Origin: Aureibacillus halotolerans
Lineage (GTDB): Bacteria > Bacillota > Bacilli > Bacillales > DSM-28697
Length of the DNA stretch: 64,000 nucleotides
Reading direction: 5' to 3'
Assembly (NCBI RefSeq): GCF_004363045.1
Contig: NZ_SNYJ01000004.1
Span: forward strand, 62,001-126,000
Shown: positions 7,962-15,760 of the stretch, one piece after another
Position numbering within the stretch: the first letter of the stretch is position 1
Layout of the letters: the number at the start of each line of letters is the position of its first letter
Made by a program: the position numbers and the translations under genes
The notes under the pieces: model-generated
Seen by the model: the letters and a program-made list of their open reading frames with translations, nothing else
Database searches by the model: none
Told to the model about the DNA's origin: nothing

Positions 7962-8055
7962 GAGATAATTATATCACAGAATACGGTGAATTTCATACTT
8001 CAGTTCATACTTCTTATGAACTTTTATGTAACTTGTCATAACTTATTCATTTTAA

Positions 8056-8227
8056 TATTAGGGCGTGTCTGAGAACTCAGAAGGGAGCAGAAGTTGCCGA
8101 ATTTTCGTTCCAAGCAAGGCGCTTTTTCGCAGGCGTACCGAACGTACGTCAAGGAAAAGGAACGAAGCAGGGGACGAAAAGGCGGTGACAGATGCCTCTT
8201 AGCTAGTTTTAAGACACGCCCTAAATA
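8056..8227. mobile_element. MITE-like palindromic element, no transposase
   Basis: Terminal inverted repeats AGGGCGTGTCT (8060-8070) and AGACACGCCCT (8212-8222) bound about 170 bp. The interior is itself an imperfect palindrome: TTTTCGTTCC...AAGCAAGG against GGAACGAAGCAGGGGACGAAAA, with a CGAACGTACG centre. There is no open reading frame of note. A worn fragment of the same end (GAGTTTTCAGACAC) occurs at about 33223-33237. It resembles short non-autonomous elements scattered in Bacillus-type genomes. Confidence 0.7.
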
Positions 8228-8252
8228 CGGTCAATGAATATACGATCTAAAA

Positions 8253-8369
8253 CCCTCAGTTGAACGCCTGAAAGAGCAAAATAAATACATCGCTAAAACG
8301 TTGGCTAAAAGAGATAAAAGCCTTATTTCAAACATGCGCGAGGTCAGTGCCAGTAAGACTCCACCCTAA
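8253..8369 (+). pseudogene. Remnant of a DUF3967/MerR-like protein C-terminus
   Basis: An open frame ending in TAA at 8367-8369 encodes VERLKEQNKYIAKTLAKRD followed by KSLISNMREV. This resembles the coiled-coil C-terminal block of DUF3967-type DNA-binding proteins (RLxEQNxYIxxSLxKRDxxLxxxLRE). There is no start codon or upstream domain, and the MITE-like element ends just before it, so it looks like the stump of a broken gene. Similarity judged by eye. Confidence 0.4.
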
Positions 8370-8446
8370 GAAACAAGGGTTTTTATCCAGGCTTTTTTCT
8401 TTAAACAATGAATCGTTAAACCTTTGTAAATCCCATCACAATTCTA

Positions 8447-8494
8447 TTGACACCTTTTAGAGAAACAATTAGTATCTAGACTAGTCGTTATAAT
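8447..8494 (+). promoter_or_regulatory. Promoter and LmrA/YxaF-type operator of lmrAB
   Basis: TTGACA (8447-8452), a 17-bp spacer and TAGTAT (8470-8475) form a near-ideal sigma-A promoter. Directly downstream, TAGACTAGTCGTTATAAT (8477-8494) fits the box bound by LmrA and YxaF in B. subtilis (TAGAC-Y/R-GTC followed by an AT-rich tail). Its position at the start site predicts autorepression, relieved by drugs that bind LmrA. Confidence 0.8.
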
Positions 8495-8532
8495 TTCGAC
8501 GTATTATTTTTTTTTTTACAACTCAGGGGGAG

Positions 8533-8550
8533 ATGACGATGATCTTTTGA
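8533..8550 (+). CDS. Possible five-codon leader peptide coupled to lmrA
   Basis: ATG at 8533 follows AGGGGGAG closely and encodes Met-Thr-Met-Ile-Phe then TGA at 8548-8550. The TGA overlaps the lmrA TTG start (8547-8549) as TTGA, the arrangement expected for translational coupling. The lmrA frame has no ATG here and its own TTG is 15 nt from the ribosome site, so re-initiation would explain its translation. A frameshift that broke an ATG start is the alternative. Confidence 0.4.
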   Translation: MTMIF

Positions 8551-9146
8551 ATGATGTGAAGGGGATTATACTATCAACAGCCAGCAGGCTTTTTTGTACG
8601 CAAGGGTATCATGGGACGGGTTTGAACCAAATCATTAAAGAAAGCGGTAGCCCAAAAGGATCGCTATATCACTATTTCCCTAATGGTAAAGAACAGCTTG
8701 CGGCTGAGGCGATTGCTGGTGTCACTACAGATAGCACTACCTACTTTAAGCAGTTGTTCCACCAAGAGGATGATCTTGTCTCAGCCTTTGAACGGATGTT
8801 TTCAAAGCAAGCCGAATGCTTTAATGAATCAAAGAACTTTTCATTTGGCGCATGGCCGATTGGGTTGCTCTCATTGGAAGTTTCAGGGGAAAGTGAACGG
8901 ATTCGCGAAGCCTGTGACAGCTATTACGATGTTATTCAATGTCTGTGGGCAGAACAACTACAAAGCTACGGGCATACTGAAAATGAAAGCAGACAAATTG
9001 CCTTAAGCATGATCGCCATGATCGAAGGGGCAATTATTTTGTGCTGTGCACAACAGAACGCTCAACCACTTCTGGCGATTCAACCAGCTCTCGTGAAACT
9101 TATAAAACGTGACAGAGCATCTCATCCAAAAGGAGAACTATTATGA
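8547..9146 (+). CDS. lmrA: TetR-family repressor LmrA
   Basis: The 199-residue protein has the TetR helix-turn-helix near the N-terminus, with segment TGLNQIIKESGSPKGSLYHYF, almost the same as in B. subtilis LmrA and YxaF, followed by the LmrA-type ligand domain. It represses itself and the linked drug exporter; lincomycin-like ligands release it. Translation must start at TTG 8547, since no ATG is in frame. The stop overlaps the lmrB ATG (ATGA), so the two form an operon. Confidence 0.9.
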   Translation: MNDVKGIILSTASRLFCTQGYHGTGLNQIIKESGSPKGSLYHYFPNGKEQLAAEAIAGVTTDSTTYFKQLFHQEDDLVSAFERMFSKQAECFNESKNFSFGAWPIGLLSLEVSGESERIREACDSYYDVIQCLWAEQLQSYGHTENESRQIALSMIAMIEGAIILCCAQQNAQPLLAIQPALVKLIKRDRASHPKGELL

Positions 9147-10609
9147 ACACAACAAACACAAGCACAGCACCTGCTGGGATTGACCCCAACATTAAAGTGG
9201 TTCCAATCATGGTCGCTTTAATCACAGGTGTCTTTTTCTCCATAATGAACGAAACGTTGTTGAACGTTGCATTGACACCTCTGTCAGAGCAGTTTGACGT
9301 ACCACACACTACGATTCAATGGCTGACAACTGGCTATCTGTTGGTCGTTGGTATACTTGTTCCCATATCTGCCTTGCTTATTTCTTGGTTTACAACACGA
9401 CAAATGTTTATCGGTGGAATGATCATCTTTACCATCGGAACACTCATTTGTGGGTTTGCACCAAACTTCCCGGTTCTTCTGATCGGTCGTCTCGTCCAAG
9501 CAACAAGCACAGGCTTGATGCTCCCCATACTAATGAACACGATTTTAGTGCTCATTCCTGCTGAACGTCGGGGAAGCGCCATGGGACTGATTGGTCTGGT
9601 GATCATGTTCGCACCTGCCATTGGACCAACGTTATCAGGACTGATTGTTGAAAATTTTGGCACACAATGGCTGTTTTTCTTCGTCGTGCCGTTTGCTTTA
9701 TTGTCTATTGGAATTGCATGGGTTTACTTGAAGAATGTTACGAGAGTGACAAAGCCTAAAATTAACATTCCGTCCATAATCCTTTCTACCATTGGTTTTG
9801 GTGGCATCGTGTTTGGCTTTAGTTCTGCTGAAGGAGAAGCGGGCTTTGCACAGCCTCAGGTTATCGTCTCCATTGTTGTTGGTGCAATCGCTCTGGCGGC
9901 GTTTATCGTATTGCAGCTACGACTGAAGGAGCCTATGCTCGATTTCCGAACATTCAAGTACCCGATGTTTTCAATCTCAACGATCCTCATGGTCATTGTT
10001 ATGATGTCGATGTTTTCAACAATGATTTTATTGCCCATGCTTTTAACAGATGGCATCGGATTGACCGGAACGATTGCCGGCTTGGCTTTGCTTCCCGGCG
10101 GGCTACTAAACGGGTTGTTTTCGCCAATAACGGGGCGTCTGTTTGATAAGTTTGGGCCTCGTGCGTTGATCATCCCGGGAACGATTGCGTTAAGCATTGT
10201 GCTGTTTTTCTTATCCAACATCAATGCAGACACTCCGTTCGCCTTGTTTGTTGCGCTTCACATCGTCTTGATGCTTTCCATCTCAATGATTATGATGCCA
10301 ACACAAACCAACGGACTGAATCAGCTTGATCAATCGCTCTATCCACACGGGACAGCGATTTTGAACACCTTAATGCAGGTAGCCGGTGCGATTGGTATTG
10401 CGTTCTTTGTCGGCATTAAAGCATCGGGCGTCATGTCGGCAGAAGCCGATGGAGCCACAGAAGCGATGGCCGTGATTGCAGGTACAAAAGGTGCCTTTAC
10501 CATTGCCTTTGTCATCTCCCTCCTTGCTGTCGTTCTTTCGTTTTTCACAAAACGCGCTAAATCTCCACAAGGTGCACCAGGTGAAGCAAATCAGCAGCCA
10601 ATGCATTAA
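9143..10609 (+). CDS. lmrB: MFS drug exporter LmrB (DHA2, 14-TM)
   Basis: The 488-residue membrane protein has the DHA2 signatures IQWLTTGYLLVVGILVPISA (motif D1 region), PAERRGSAMGLIG (motif A-like loop) and PAIGPTLSGLI (motif C, an antiporter hallmark). It has about 14 hydrophobic segments. LmrB of B. subtilis exports lincomycin and other drugs by proton antiport. It lies 4 bp inside lmrA and shares its promoter and operator. A terminator follows directly. Confidence 0.9.
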   Translation: MNTTNTSTAPAGIDPNIKVVPIMVALITGVFFSIMNETLLNVALTPLSEQFDVPHTTIQWLTTGYLLVVGILVPISALLISWFTTRQMFIGGMIIFTIGTLICGFAPNFPVLLIGRLVQATSTGLMLPILMNTILVLIPAERRGSAMGLIGLVIMFAPAIGPTLSGLIVENFGTQWLFFFVVPFALLSIGIAWVYLKNVTRVTKPKINIPSIILSTIGFGGIVFGFSSAEGEAGFAQPQVIVSIVVGAIALAAFIVLQLRLKEPMLDFRTFKYPMFSISTILMVIVMMSMFSTMILLPMLLTDGIGLTGTIAGLALLPGGLLNGLFSPITGRLFDKFGPRALIIPGTIALSIVLFFLSNINADTPFALFVALHIVLMLSISMIMMPTQTNGLNQLDQSLYPHGTAILNTLMQVAGAIGIAFFVGIKASGVMSAEADGATEAMAVIAGTKGAFTIAFVISLLAVVLSFFTKRAKSPQGAPGEANQQPMH

Positions 10610-10622
10610 TTAACATTCGCCT

Positions 10623-10654
10623 CACGATGGCCATCTTTGGTCATCGTGTTTTTT
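10623..10654 (+). terminator. lmrAB terminator
   Basis: CACGATGGCC pairs with GGTCATCGTG around ATCTTT, and TTTTTT follows. Confidence 0.9.
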
Positions 10655-10721
10655 GTTTAACGGCACCTTGAGCCCCTGCTCGTCCATTGATAAAATAAAG
10701 TACGGATTCTCAAGGAGGACA

Positions 10722-11888
10722 ATGATGAAAACTGCCTTACATGTCGTTGCGAAAGCACTGGAAGGTCAAAGAATCGCTTACCATTTTATAAACGAAACCG
10801 CCCTTTATATCCAAGGGGCACTCTCTTCTCCCCCCAAACAGCTTTCTGTGGAGGTGCAGTGGGATGTGTTTGACGCTGCCTGTCAATTGTTCAATAGCTC
10901 GCCCCCAGAAACACGTAAAAATGAACGTAAAGCTTCATGCTCGGTTGAGGTCGAAGGAACCTCTGTGCAGATTTCTTGCCTATTCCAGACAACCGTTCGC
11001 ACGCATCCGCAACGCATCCAGTTGGCCTCCGATGGCGAACGAGTTTGGTGCCTATCGCTTTATGCCTATCTAGGCGATCAAACCCTGGCTCCTATCGTTC
11101 AGCAACACTTGAACGATTTACAGAACGACGTGACGCAAACGAACCAGCACGTTTGGAACCGGGATCAATACACAGCGTTGGTGGAACGCCATGGCGCTCC
11201 AAATAAGATGGCGCAAAAACTTAAAAAACACCCCGCATGGCGACTTCACCCTTTTAAAGACCATCTTGAGCCCATCAATGGGAGCTCTATTCTTCATCTT
11301 ATGGGCTCAAGCGGTGTAAAAGGGGTCGCGCTATCAATGCTTGGTGCCAAAGTGACCATTGTTGATTTTTCAGAAGAAAATGCGGCCTATGCCAAGGCGC
11401 TTGCCGAAGAAGCTGGTGTACATCTTGATTACATCGTTACAGATGTGCTACGCCTGCCCGAAGAGCCACATAATCATTACGATCGTGTTGTGCTTGAGCT
11501 TGGCGTGCTTCATTACTTTGTCAATCTGCAGCCATTAATGAATGTAGTTGCTCAGATGTTAGCCAATGGAGGTCGTTTTGTGCTCCATGAATTTCATCCT
11601 GTGTCGACAAAGCTTATCACCTCAACGGGCAAAATGCGCACTGTCGATGGAAACTATTTTGATCCGACAATAAATGAACAGGTTCCCGCCTCTTCAAAGC
11701 ATTTGCCAGAAGACAAAAGAGACAAGCTACCCCGTGTCTTCCAACGGAAGTGGACACTTGGGGAGATTGTGACCGCCGTCGCAAAGGCAGGGCTTACGAT
11801 TGATGTGTTGTCTGAAGAGCCTAATCATAAAATGAATGACATCGGCCTGCCAAAGACCTTTACCCTCGTTGCAACGAAGCCAGCTTAA
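10722..11888 (+). CDS. Nucleotidyltransferase-like domain fused to SAM methyltransferase
   Basis: The 388-residue protein starts at tandem ATG codons after AAGGAGGAC. Residues 1-130 (VVAKALEGQRIAYHFINETALYIQG) look like a nucleotidyltransferase-fold domain of the kind that presents a small protein or RNA target. Residues about 170-385 form a class I methyltransferase, with the SAM loop ILHLMGSSGVKGVALSMLG near 205, the acidic VTIVDFS after strand 2, and YDRVVLELGVLHYF (motif IV region). The target is unknown. Neighbours give no clue: lmrB ends upstream behind a terminator, and a convergent dehydrogenase lies downstream. Confidence 0.65.
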   Translation: MMKTALHVVAKALEGQRIAYHFINETALYIQGALSSPPKQLSVEVQWDVFDAACQLFNSSPPETRKNERKASCSVEVEGTSVQISCLFQTTVRTHPQRIQLASDGERVWCLSLYAYLGDQTLAPIVQQHLNDLQNDVTQTNQHVWNRDQYTALVERHGAPNKMAQKLKKHPAWRLHPFKDHLEPINGSSILHLMGSSGVKGVALSMLGAKVTIVDFSEENAAYAKALAEEAGVHLDYIVTDVLRLPEEPHNHYDRVVLELGVLHYFVNLQPLMNVVAQMLANGGRFVLHEFHPVSTKLITSTGKMRTVDGNYFDPTINEQVPASSKHLPEDKRDKLPRVFQRKWTLGEIVTAVAKAGLTIDVLSEEPNHKMNDIGLPKTFTLVATKPA

Positions 11889-11900
11889 TTTCATAAATTT

Positions 11901-11958
11901 AAAAATGCTACGGACGAGGACCTGCGATATCCGCATAGTCCTGCGTCCGTAGCATATT
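11901..11958. terminator. Hairpin between convergent genes
   Basis: ATGCTACGGACG (11905-11916) and CGTCCGTAGCAT (11944-11955) pair perfectly, and the inner bases AGGAC/GTCCT extend the stem. The T-run is weak, but the position after the methyltransferase stop suits a terminator. Confidence 0.7.
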
Positions 11959-12018
11959 AATCCGGTACAATTCGAGCAACAGAAATGGCGAATCTAAGAA
12001 GGATGAAAATGTGAATCA

Positions 12019-13053
12019 TCAGCCAGGGTAAATCATCATCTTTAGCGTATTCGCCTTGTCGTGTATAGCTGCTTGGAAAGCAGCTCCTGTTTCTTCAAGT
12101 GAGTACTTCCCTGTAATCATTTGTGTGATATCCACTTTCCCATCAGAGAGCAATTTAATGGCGTCTGGGTAGGTATGATGATAACGAAAGACGCCGATGA
12201 GCTTGAGCTCACTATCTACCATGTATGGGACAGGGAGGGATACTTCATCTACTGGGGGCAAACCGACGATGACGACGCGCCCTCCACGTCTAACGGCTTG
12301 GATGGCCTGCCTTAGCGCATCAGGATGCCCTGCCGTTTCTAAGGCAAGGTCAACTCCACGACCATCTGTGATGTGGGCAAGCTCCTCTTCTAGCTTGCCT
12401 TCCCTGAGATTTACTGTATGGGTCGCTCCAAATTGCCGAGCCATGTCGAGTCGCTTCTCCTCTAGGTCAACAGCGACAATCATAGAGGCACCTGCCAGCC
12501 TGGCATTTGCCGCAGCCATAAGCCCAATTGGCCCCATGCCCATAATGATGACCGTCTCTCCTTCGGTCAACGTGCCTCTACGGACCGCATGAAGTCCAAC
12601 CGAAAAGGGCTCAATCAGTGCTGCGGTCTCATCGGACATGCTGTCAGGGATCGGATAAACAACCTCTTCTCTCATCGTCACGTATTCACAAAACGCACCA
12701 TCGTATGGTGGTGTGGCTAAAAACTCAACCTCTGAGCATAAATTATACGTACCGTCGCGGCAAAACTCACACTCGCCACAGGTCATCCCGGGCTCAATAG
12801 CCACACGTTGACCGACTGATAGAGAAGTGACACCTTCGCCTATGCCCACGATTTCACCTGCTGCCTCATGCCCTAGAATAATAGGCTTTTCAACAACGAA
12901 GCGACCAATTTTTCCATGCTCATAATAGTGCACGTCTGATCCGCAAAGTCCAACCGCCGTTATTTTAATCAGAACCTCTCCTGCGTTTGGTACAGGACGC
13001 TCCAATGATTTTATGGAAATCGTCAATGGGTGTTCCAAAACAGCTGCTTTCAT
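12019..13053 (-). CDS. gutB: Zinc-dependent sorbitol/polyol dehydrogenase
   Basis: The 344-residue medium-chain dehydrogenase carries the catalytic zinc ligands Cys in AVGLCGSDVHYYEHG and His-Glu in GHEAAGE. The structural zinc cysteines are in CGECEFCRDGTYNLC and the Rossmann motif is GMGPIGLMAA. The GSDVHYY and GRF segments are typical of L-iditol/sorbitol and xylitol dehydrogenases, which oxidise a polyol to a ketose with NAD. A cre-like site lies just upstream. No transporter or kinase is adjacent, so the exact polyol is open; the symbol is a family assignment. Confidence 0.8.
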   Translation of the reverse strand: MKAAVLEHPLTISIKSLERPVPNAGEVLIKITAVGLCGSDVHYYEHGKIGRFVVEKPIILGHEAAGEIVGIGEGVTSLSVGQRVAIEPGMTCGECEFCRDGTYNLCSEVEFLATPPYDGAFCEYVTMREEVVYPIPDSMSDETAALIEPFSVGLHAVRRGTLTEGETVIIMGMGPIGLMAAANARLAGASMIVAVDLEEKRLDMARQFGATHTVNLREGKLEEELAHITDGRGVDLALETAGHPDALRQAIQAVRRGGRVVIVGLPPVDEVSLPVPYMVDSELKLIGVFRYHHTYPDAIKLLSDGKVDITQMITGKYSLEETGAAFQAAIHDKANTLKMMIYPG

Positions 13054-13070
13054 TTTAGTCCCTCATTTCT

Positions 13071-13086
13071 TTTAAGCGCTTTCATT
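13071..13086 (-). promoter_or_regulatory. cre-like (CcpA) site upstream of the dehydrogenase
   Basis: On the minus strand AATGAAAGCGCTTAAA matches the catabolite-responsive element core TGNAANCGNW. It lies 18 nt before the start codon, where bound CcpA would block transcription. Confidence 0.55.
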
Positions 13087-13138
13087 CATCATACTATTTT
13101 ACTGTATTATTGAAAACGAAAAAGATATTTTTTACCCC

Positions 13139-13169
13139 TTGACCTTGACGCAACGTAAATGTTTAAGCT
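13139..13169 (+). promoter_or_regulatory. MerR-type promoter with 19-bp spacer
   Basis: TTGACC (13139-13144) is separated by 19 bp from TAAGCT (13164-13169). Inside the spacer, ACCTTGACG and CGTAAATGT form an imperfect dyad. An over-long spacer with a dyad is the hallmark of MerR-family targets and predicts autoregulation of the next gene. Confidence 0.7.
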
Positions 13170-13192
13170 TATTTTTGAAGGAGGCATTCGAT

Positions 13193-13960
13193 ATGGAATA
13201 CACTGTAAAAAAACTTGCTCAGATGGCTGGTGTTAGTGCACGAACACTGCGCTATTATGATGAAATCGGCATGCTGAAACCCGCTCGTATCAACTCCTCG
13301 GGCTACAGAATATATGGAGCTGAGGAGGTCGATCGCTTGCAACAAATTCTTTTTTATAAAGAGCTTGGCGTAGAACTAGAGCAAATCAAAAGCATCGTGA
13401 CGGATCCCACGTTCAATGGATTAGCTGCTCTTAAAGAACATCAGCGCAACCTCCTTCAAAAACGAGCTCTTCTTGACGCCCTGCTTGGAAACGTTAAGAA
13501 GACGATTGAACAAACAGAAAGGGGCATTCCAATGAGAGATCAGGAAAAATTTGAAGCCTTTAAACAGAAGGCAATACAGGAAAACGAAGCGAAATACGGT
13601 GAGGAGATTCGTGAAAAATATGGAGGCGACAGGATTGATGCTTCTAATAAGAAGTTCATGAATATGACTGTTGAAGAGTATGAGGCTTTTAAAGCATTGG
13701 AGCAAGAGGTGTTAGACACCCTCATTGAGGCATACAAAACAGGCGACCCTGCAGGTCCACTTGGTCAAAAAACAGCGGACCTACACAAGCAATGGCTTAC
13801 CTACACGTGGAGCTCCTATTCTCCAGAGGCACACGTAGGCCTTGCGCAAATGTACGTCGATGACGAACGTTTTACAAAATATTATGATGATCATCAGCCT
13901 GGTGGCGCCGAATTTTTACGTGATGCGGTATTGGCCTACACGGGAAAACCAAAGAGCTAA
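13193..13960 (+). CDS. MerR-family regulator with TipAS effector domain
   Basis: The start is ATG 13193, 8 nt after GAAGGAGG, giving 255 residues. The N-terminal MerR helix-turn-helix reads YTVKKLAQMAGVSARTLRYY, then wing and coiled coil to about residue 115. The C-terminal TipAS domain (about 125-250) contains W-rich blocks such as HKQWLTYTWSSYSPEAH, a globin-like fold that binds peptide drugs in TipA and related compounds in Mta. It likely activates its own promoter through the 19-bp spacer and possibly distant efflux genes. Confidence 0.9.
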   Translation: MEYTVKKLAQMAGVSARTLRYYDEIGMLKPARINSSGYRIYGAEEVDRLQQILFYKELGVELEQIKSIVTDPTFNGLAALKEHQRNLLQKRALLDALLGNVKKTIEQTERGIPMRDQEKFEAFKQKAIQENEAKYGEEIREKYGGDRIDASNKKFMNMTVEEYEAFKALEQEVLDTLIEAYKTGDPAGPLGQKTADLHKQWLTYTWSSYSPEAHVGLAQMYVDDERFTKYYDDHQPGGAEFLRDAVLAYTGKPKS

Positions 13961-13962
13961 AT

Positions 13963-13997
13963 CAAAAGCGATGGGCTTCGATTCCCATCGCTTTTTT
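13963..13997. terminator. Bidirectional terminator
   Basis: AAAAGCGATGGG and CCCATCGCTTTT pair across 8 nt, with A- and T-runs on the two sides. It serves the MerR gene and the convergent VTT gene, whose stop codon is inside it. Confidence 0.9.
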
Positions 13998-14613
13998 ATG
14001 AAGATTTATCGTCTGCATGCACCTTATTCAGTGACGTGCTCGAGGCATTCTGTTTCTTTGCCATAAACTTTCGTTTAACGAATAAACCAATCAACAACAA
14101 AGGCACCCCAATAAGGAAAATATAAAGAGAGACTCCCTTCACCATGCCCTCTGCCGCTTGGCCATAAGCAAAAATCAGACCTCCGACAACATAAAACTTT
14201 ACAGCACGACCGATAGCTGCATACAAAATGAGCTTCCAAAGGGGAAACTTTAAGAATCCTGATAATATCGTAAACACTTTAAATGGAATTGGCGTAAACG
14301 CACCGATTAATACCGCTGCTTCGCCATTTTTCTCAAACATCCTCGTAGCGGCATCGACCCATTTTGGCTTTAGTATTTTCTGAAGAATCCCTTTTCCAAG
14401 GACGCGTCCTAAAAAATAGCCCACTGGTGTCCCTAGTAAACATGCCACATACCCTGCCGTAGCAAGCCATAGTGCCTGAGACGGATCGATTAAACTTAAA
14501 GGTACTTGCAAAAAAAATGCAGGAATCGGAAAAATGACAGCGTCTAAAAACGAGTGAATCATCAATCCCCATATTCCAAACGTCATCAAAAAATCCAAAA
14601 ACTCCTGGAACAT
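13996..14613 (-). CDS. VTT/DedA-superfamily membrane protein (YqaA-like)
   Basis: The 205-residue protein has four to five hydrophobic segments. The family core is GTPVGYFLGRVLGKGILQ followed by EKNGEAAVLIGAFTPIPFKVFTILSGFLKFPLWKL, including the Arg/Pro-rich re-entrant region. VTT proteins move phospholipids or undecaprenyl phosphate, or support membrane homeostasis. The C-terminus is basic and cytoplasmic. It stands alone. Confidence 0.8.
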   Translation of the reverse strand: MFQEFLDFLMTFGIWGLMIHSFLDAVIFPIPAFFLQVPLSLIDPSQALWLATAGYVACLLGTPVGYFLGRVLGKGILQKILKPKWVDAATRMFEKNGEAAVLIGAFTPIPFKVFTILSGFLKFPLWKLILYAAIGRAVKFYVVGGLIFAYGQAAEGMVKGVSLYIFLIGVPLLLIGLFVKRKFMAKKQNASSTSLNKVHADDKSS

Positions 14614-14813
14614 TTATGCACGCCCCGTCTTACACAAAATTTTTCTTACTTTATCATCCTTATCGTACCATTCGTCTGTATGTTATACAACGGGCGCAGG
14701 TCGTAGTTTTACAAAAACTACATATGACTTCACTTTATTTATGTCGGAAATAACCTTAACGATCTCTTCGTCTATTATTCGCTCATGTGACATTCTCATA
14801 TGGCTTGAATGAT

Positions 14814-14855
14814 TCCTAAAAAAATATACCCTGCCTACGGTCGACAGAGTATATC
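14814..14855 (-). terminator. Terminator of the CUT1 transporter operon
   Basis: ATATACCCTG (14824-14833) pairs with CAGAGTATAT (14845-14854) with one mismatch. On the minus strand a T-run follows, 15 bp after the last permease stop. The remaining 14614-14813 shows nothing else. Confidence 0.75.
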
Positions 14856-14869
14856 ATTAAAGTAAAACC

Positions 14870-15745
14870 TTATTCTTTTAATGATCCGATTAATACACCC
14901 TTCACAAAAAACCTTTGTAGCATTGGATATAAGAATAGAATTGGAATGGTCGCAACAATAATGGTGGCGTATTTAATGGTTTCCCCAATCATGTGCCTTT
15001 CCCCACCTGAAATCCCTGTCATAAATTCATCTGTGCTGTTTTGAATGAGGATTTCCCTTAGAACTAATTGAAGAGGGAACAAATCTCGATCCCGCAAATA
15101 CACCAATGCATTAAAGTATTGGTTCCAATGACCAACAGCATAAAACAACGTAATAACAGCCATTACTGGTAATGATAAAGGAATGATGATGCGGAAAAAT
15201 ATCGTGAAATCATTTGCCCCATCTATCTTTGCAGATTCCTCAAGACTATCAGGAATACCTTGAAATGACGTCCTCATTATGATCAAATTCCAGGCACTTA
15301 TCGCTGTTGGCAAAATCATCGACCACCTTGTGTCGACTAAACCTAGATCACCTACTAATAAATATGTAGGAATTAAACCACCAGAGAAGAACATTGTAAA
15401 GACGATCGCCATCATAATAGGTTTACCTAGCATGACTTTTTTTCGTGACAACGCATAGGCAGCCATCGAGGTTAGAATCATATTTAATACCGTACCGCCA
15501 ATGACATAAATTAATGTATTTCCATACCCAACAAGGACCATTGGGTTATCAAAAACTAAGCGATATGCCTCTATAGAAAAACCTTCCGGCCACAATAAAA
15601 GGCCTCGGTGTTGAGAAACAAGGGCAGGATCGCTTAACGATGCAAACAACACATATAAAAATGGATACAATGTGGCACACATCAATAGGATCATGAACAC
15701 TGTGTTCCCTGCATCAAATACTTTTTCGCCAGCGCTTCGCTTCAT
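14870..15745 (-). CDS. CUT1 carbohydrate ABC transporter permease (LplC-like)
   Basis: The 291-residue inner-membrane protein has six hydrophobic segments. The EAA loop reads DSLEESAKIDGANDFTIFFR, the cytoplasmic contact for the ATPase. It ends in the typical RFFVKGVLIGSLKE. It pairs with the upstream LplB-type permease 15 bp away. No ATPase gene is near; in Bacillus such systems borrow the shared MsmX-type ATPase. The sugar is unknown. Confidence 0.9.
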   Translation of the reverse strand: MKRSAGEKVFDAGNTVFMILLMCATLYPFLYVLFASLSDPALVSQHRGLLLWPEGFSIEAYRLVFDNPMVLVGYGNTLIYVIGGTVLNMILTSMAAYALSRKKVMLGKPIMMAIVFTMFFSGGLIPTYLLVGDLGLVDTRWSMILPTAISAWNLIIMRTSFQGIPDSLEESAKIDGANDFTIFFRIIIPLSLPVMAVITLFYAVGHWNQYFNALVYLRDRDLFPLQLVLREILIQNSTDEFMTGISGGERHMIGETIKYATIIVATIPILFLYPMLQRFFVKGVLIGSLKE

Positions 15746-15760
15746 TATTCAATCCACCCC

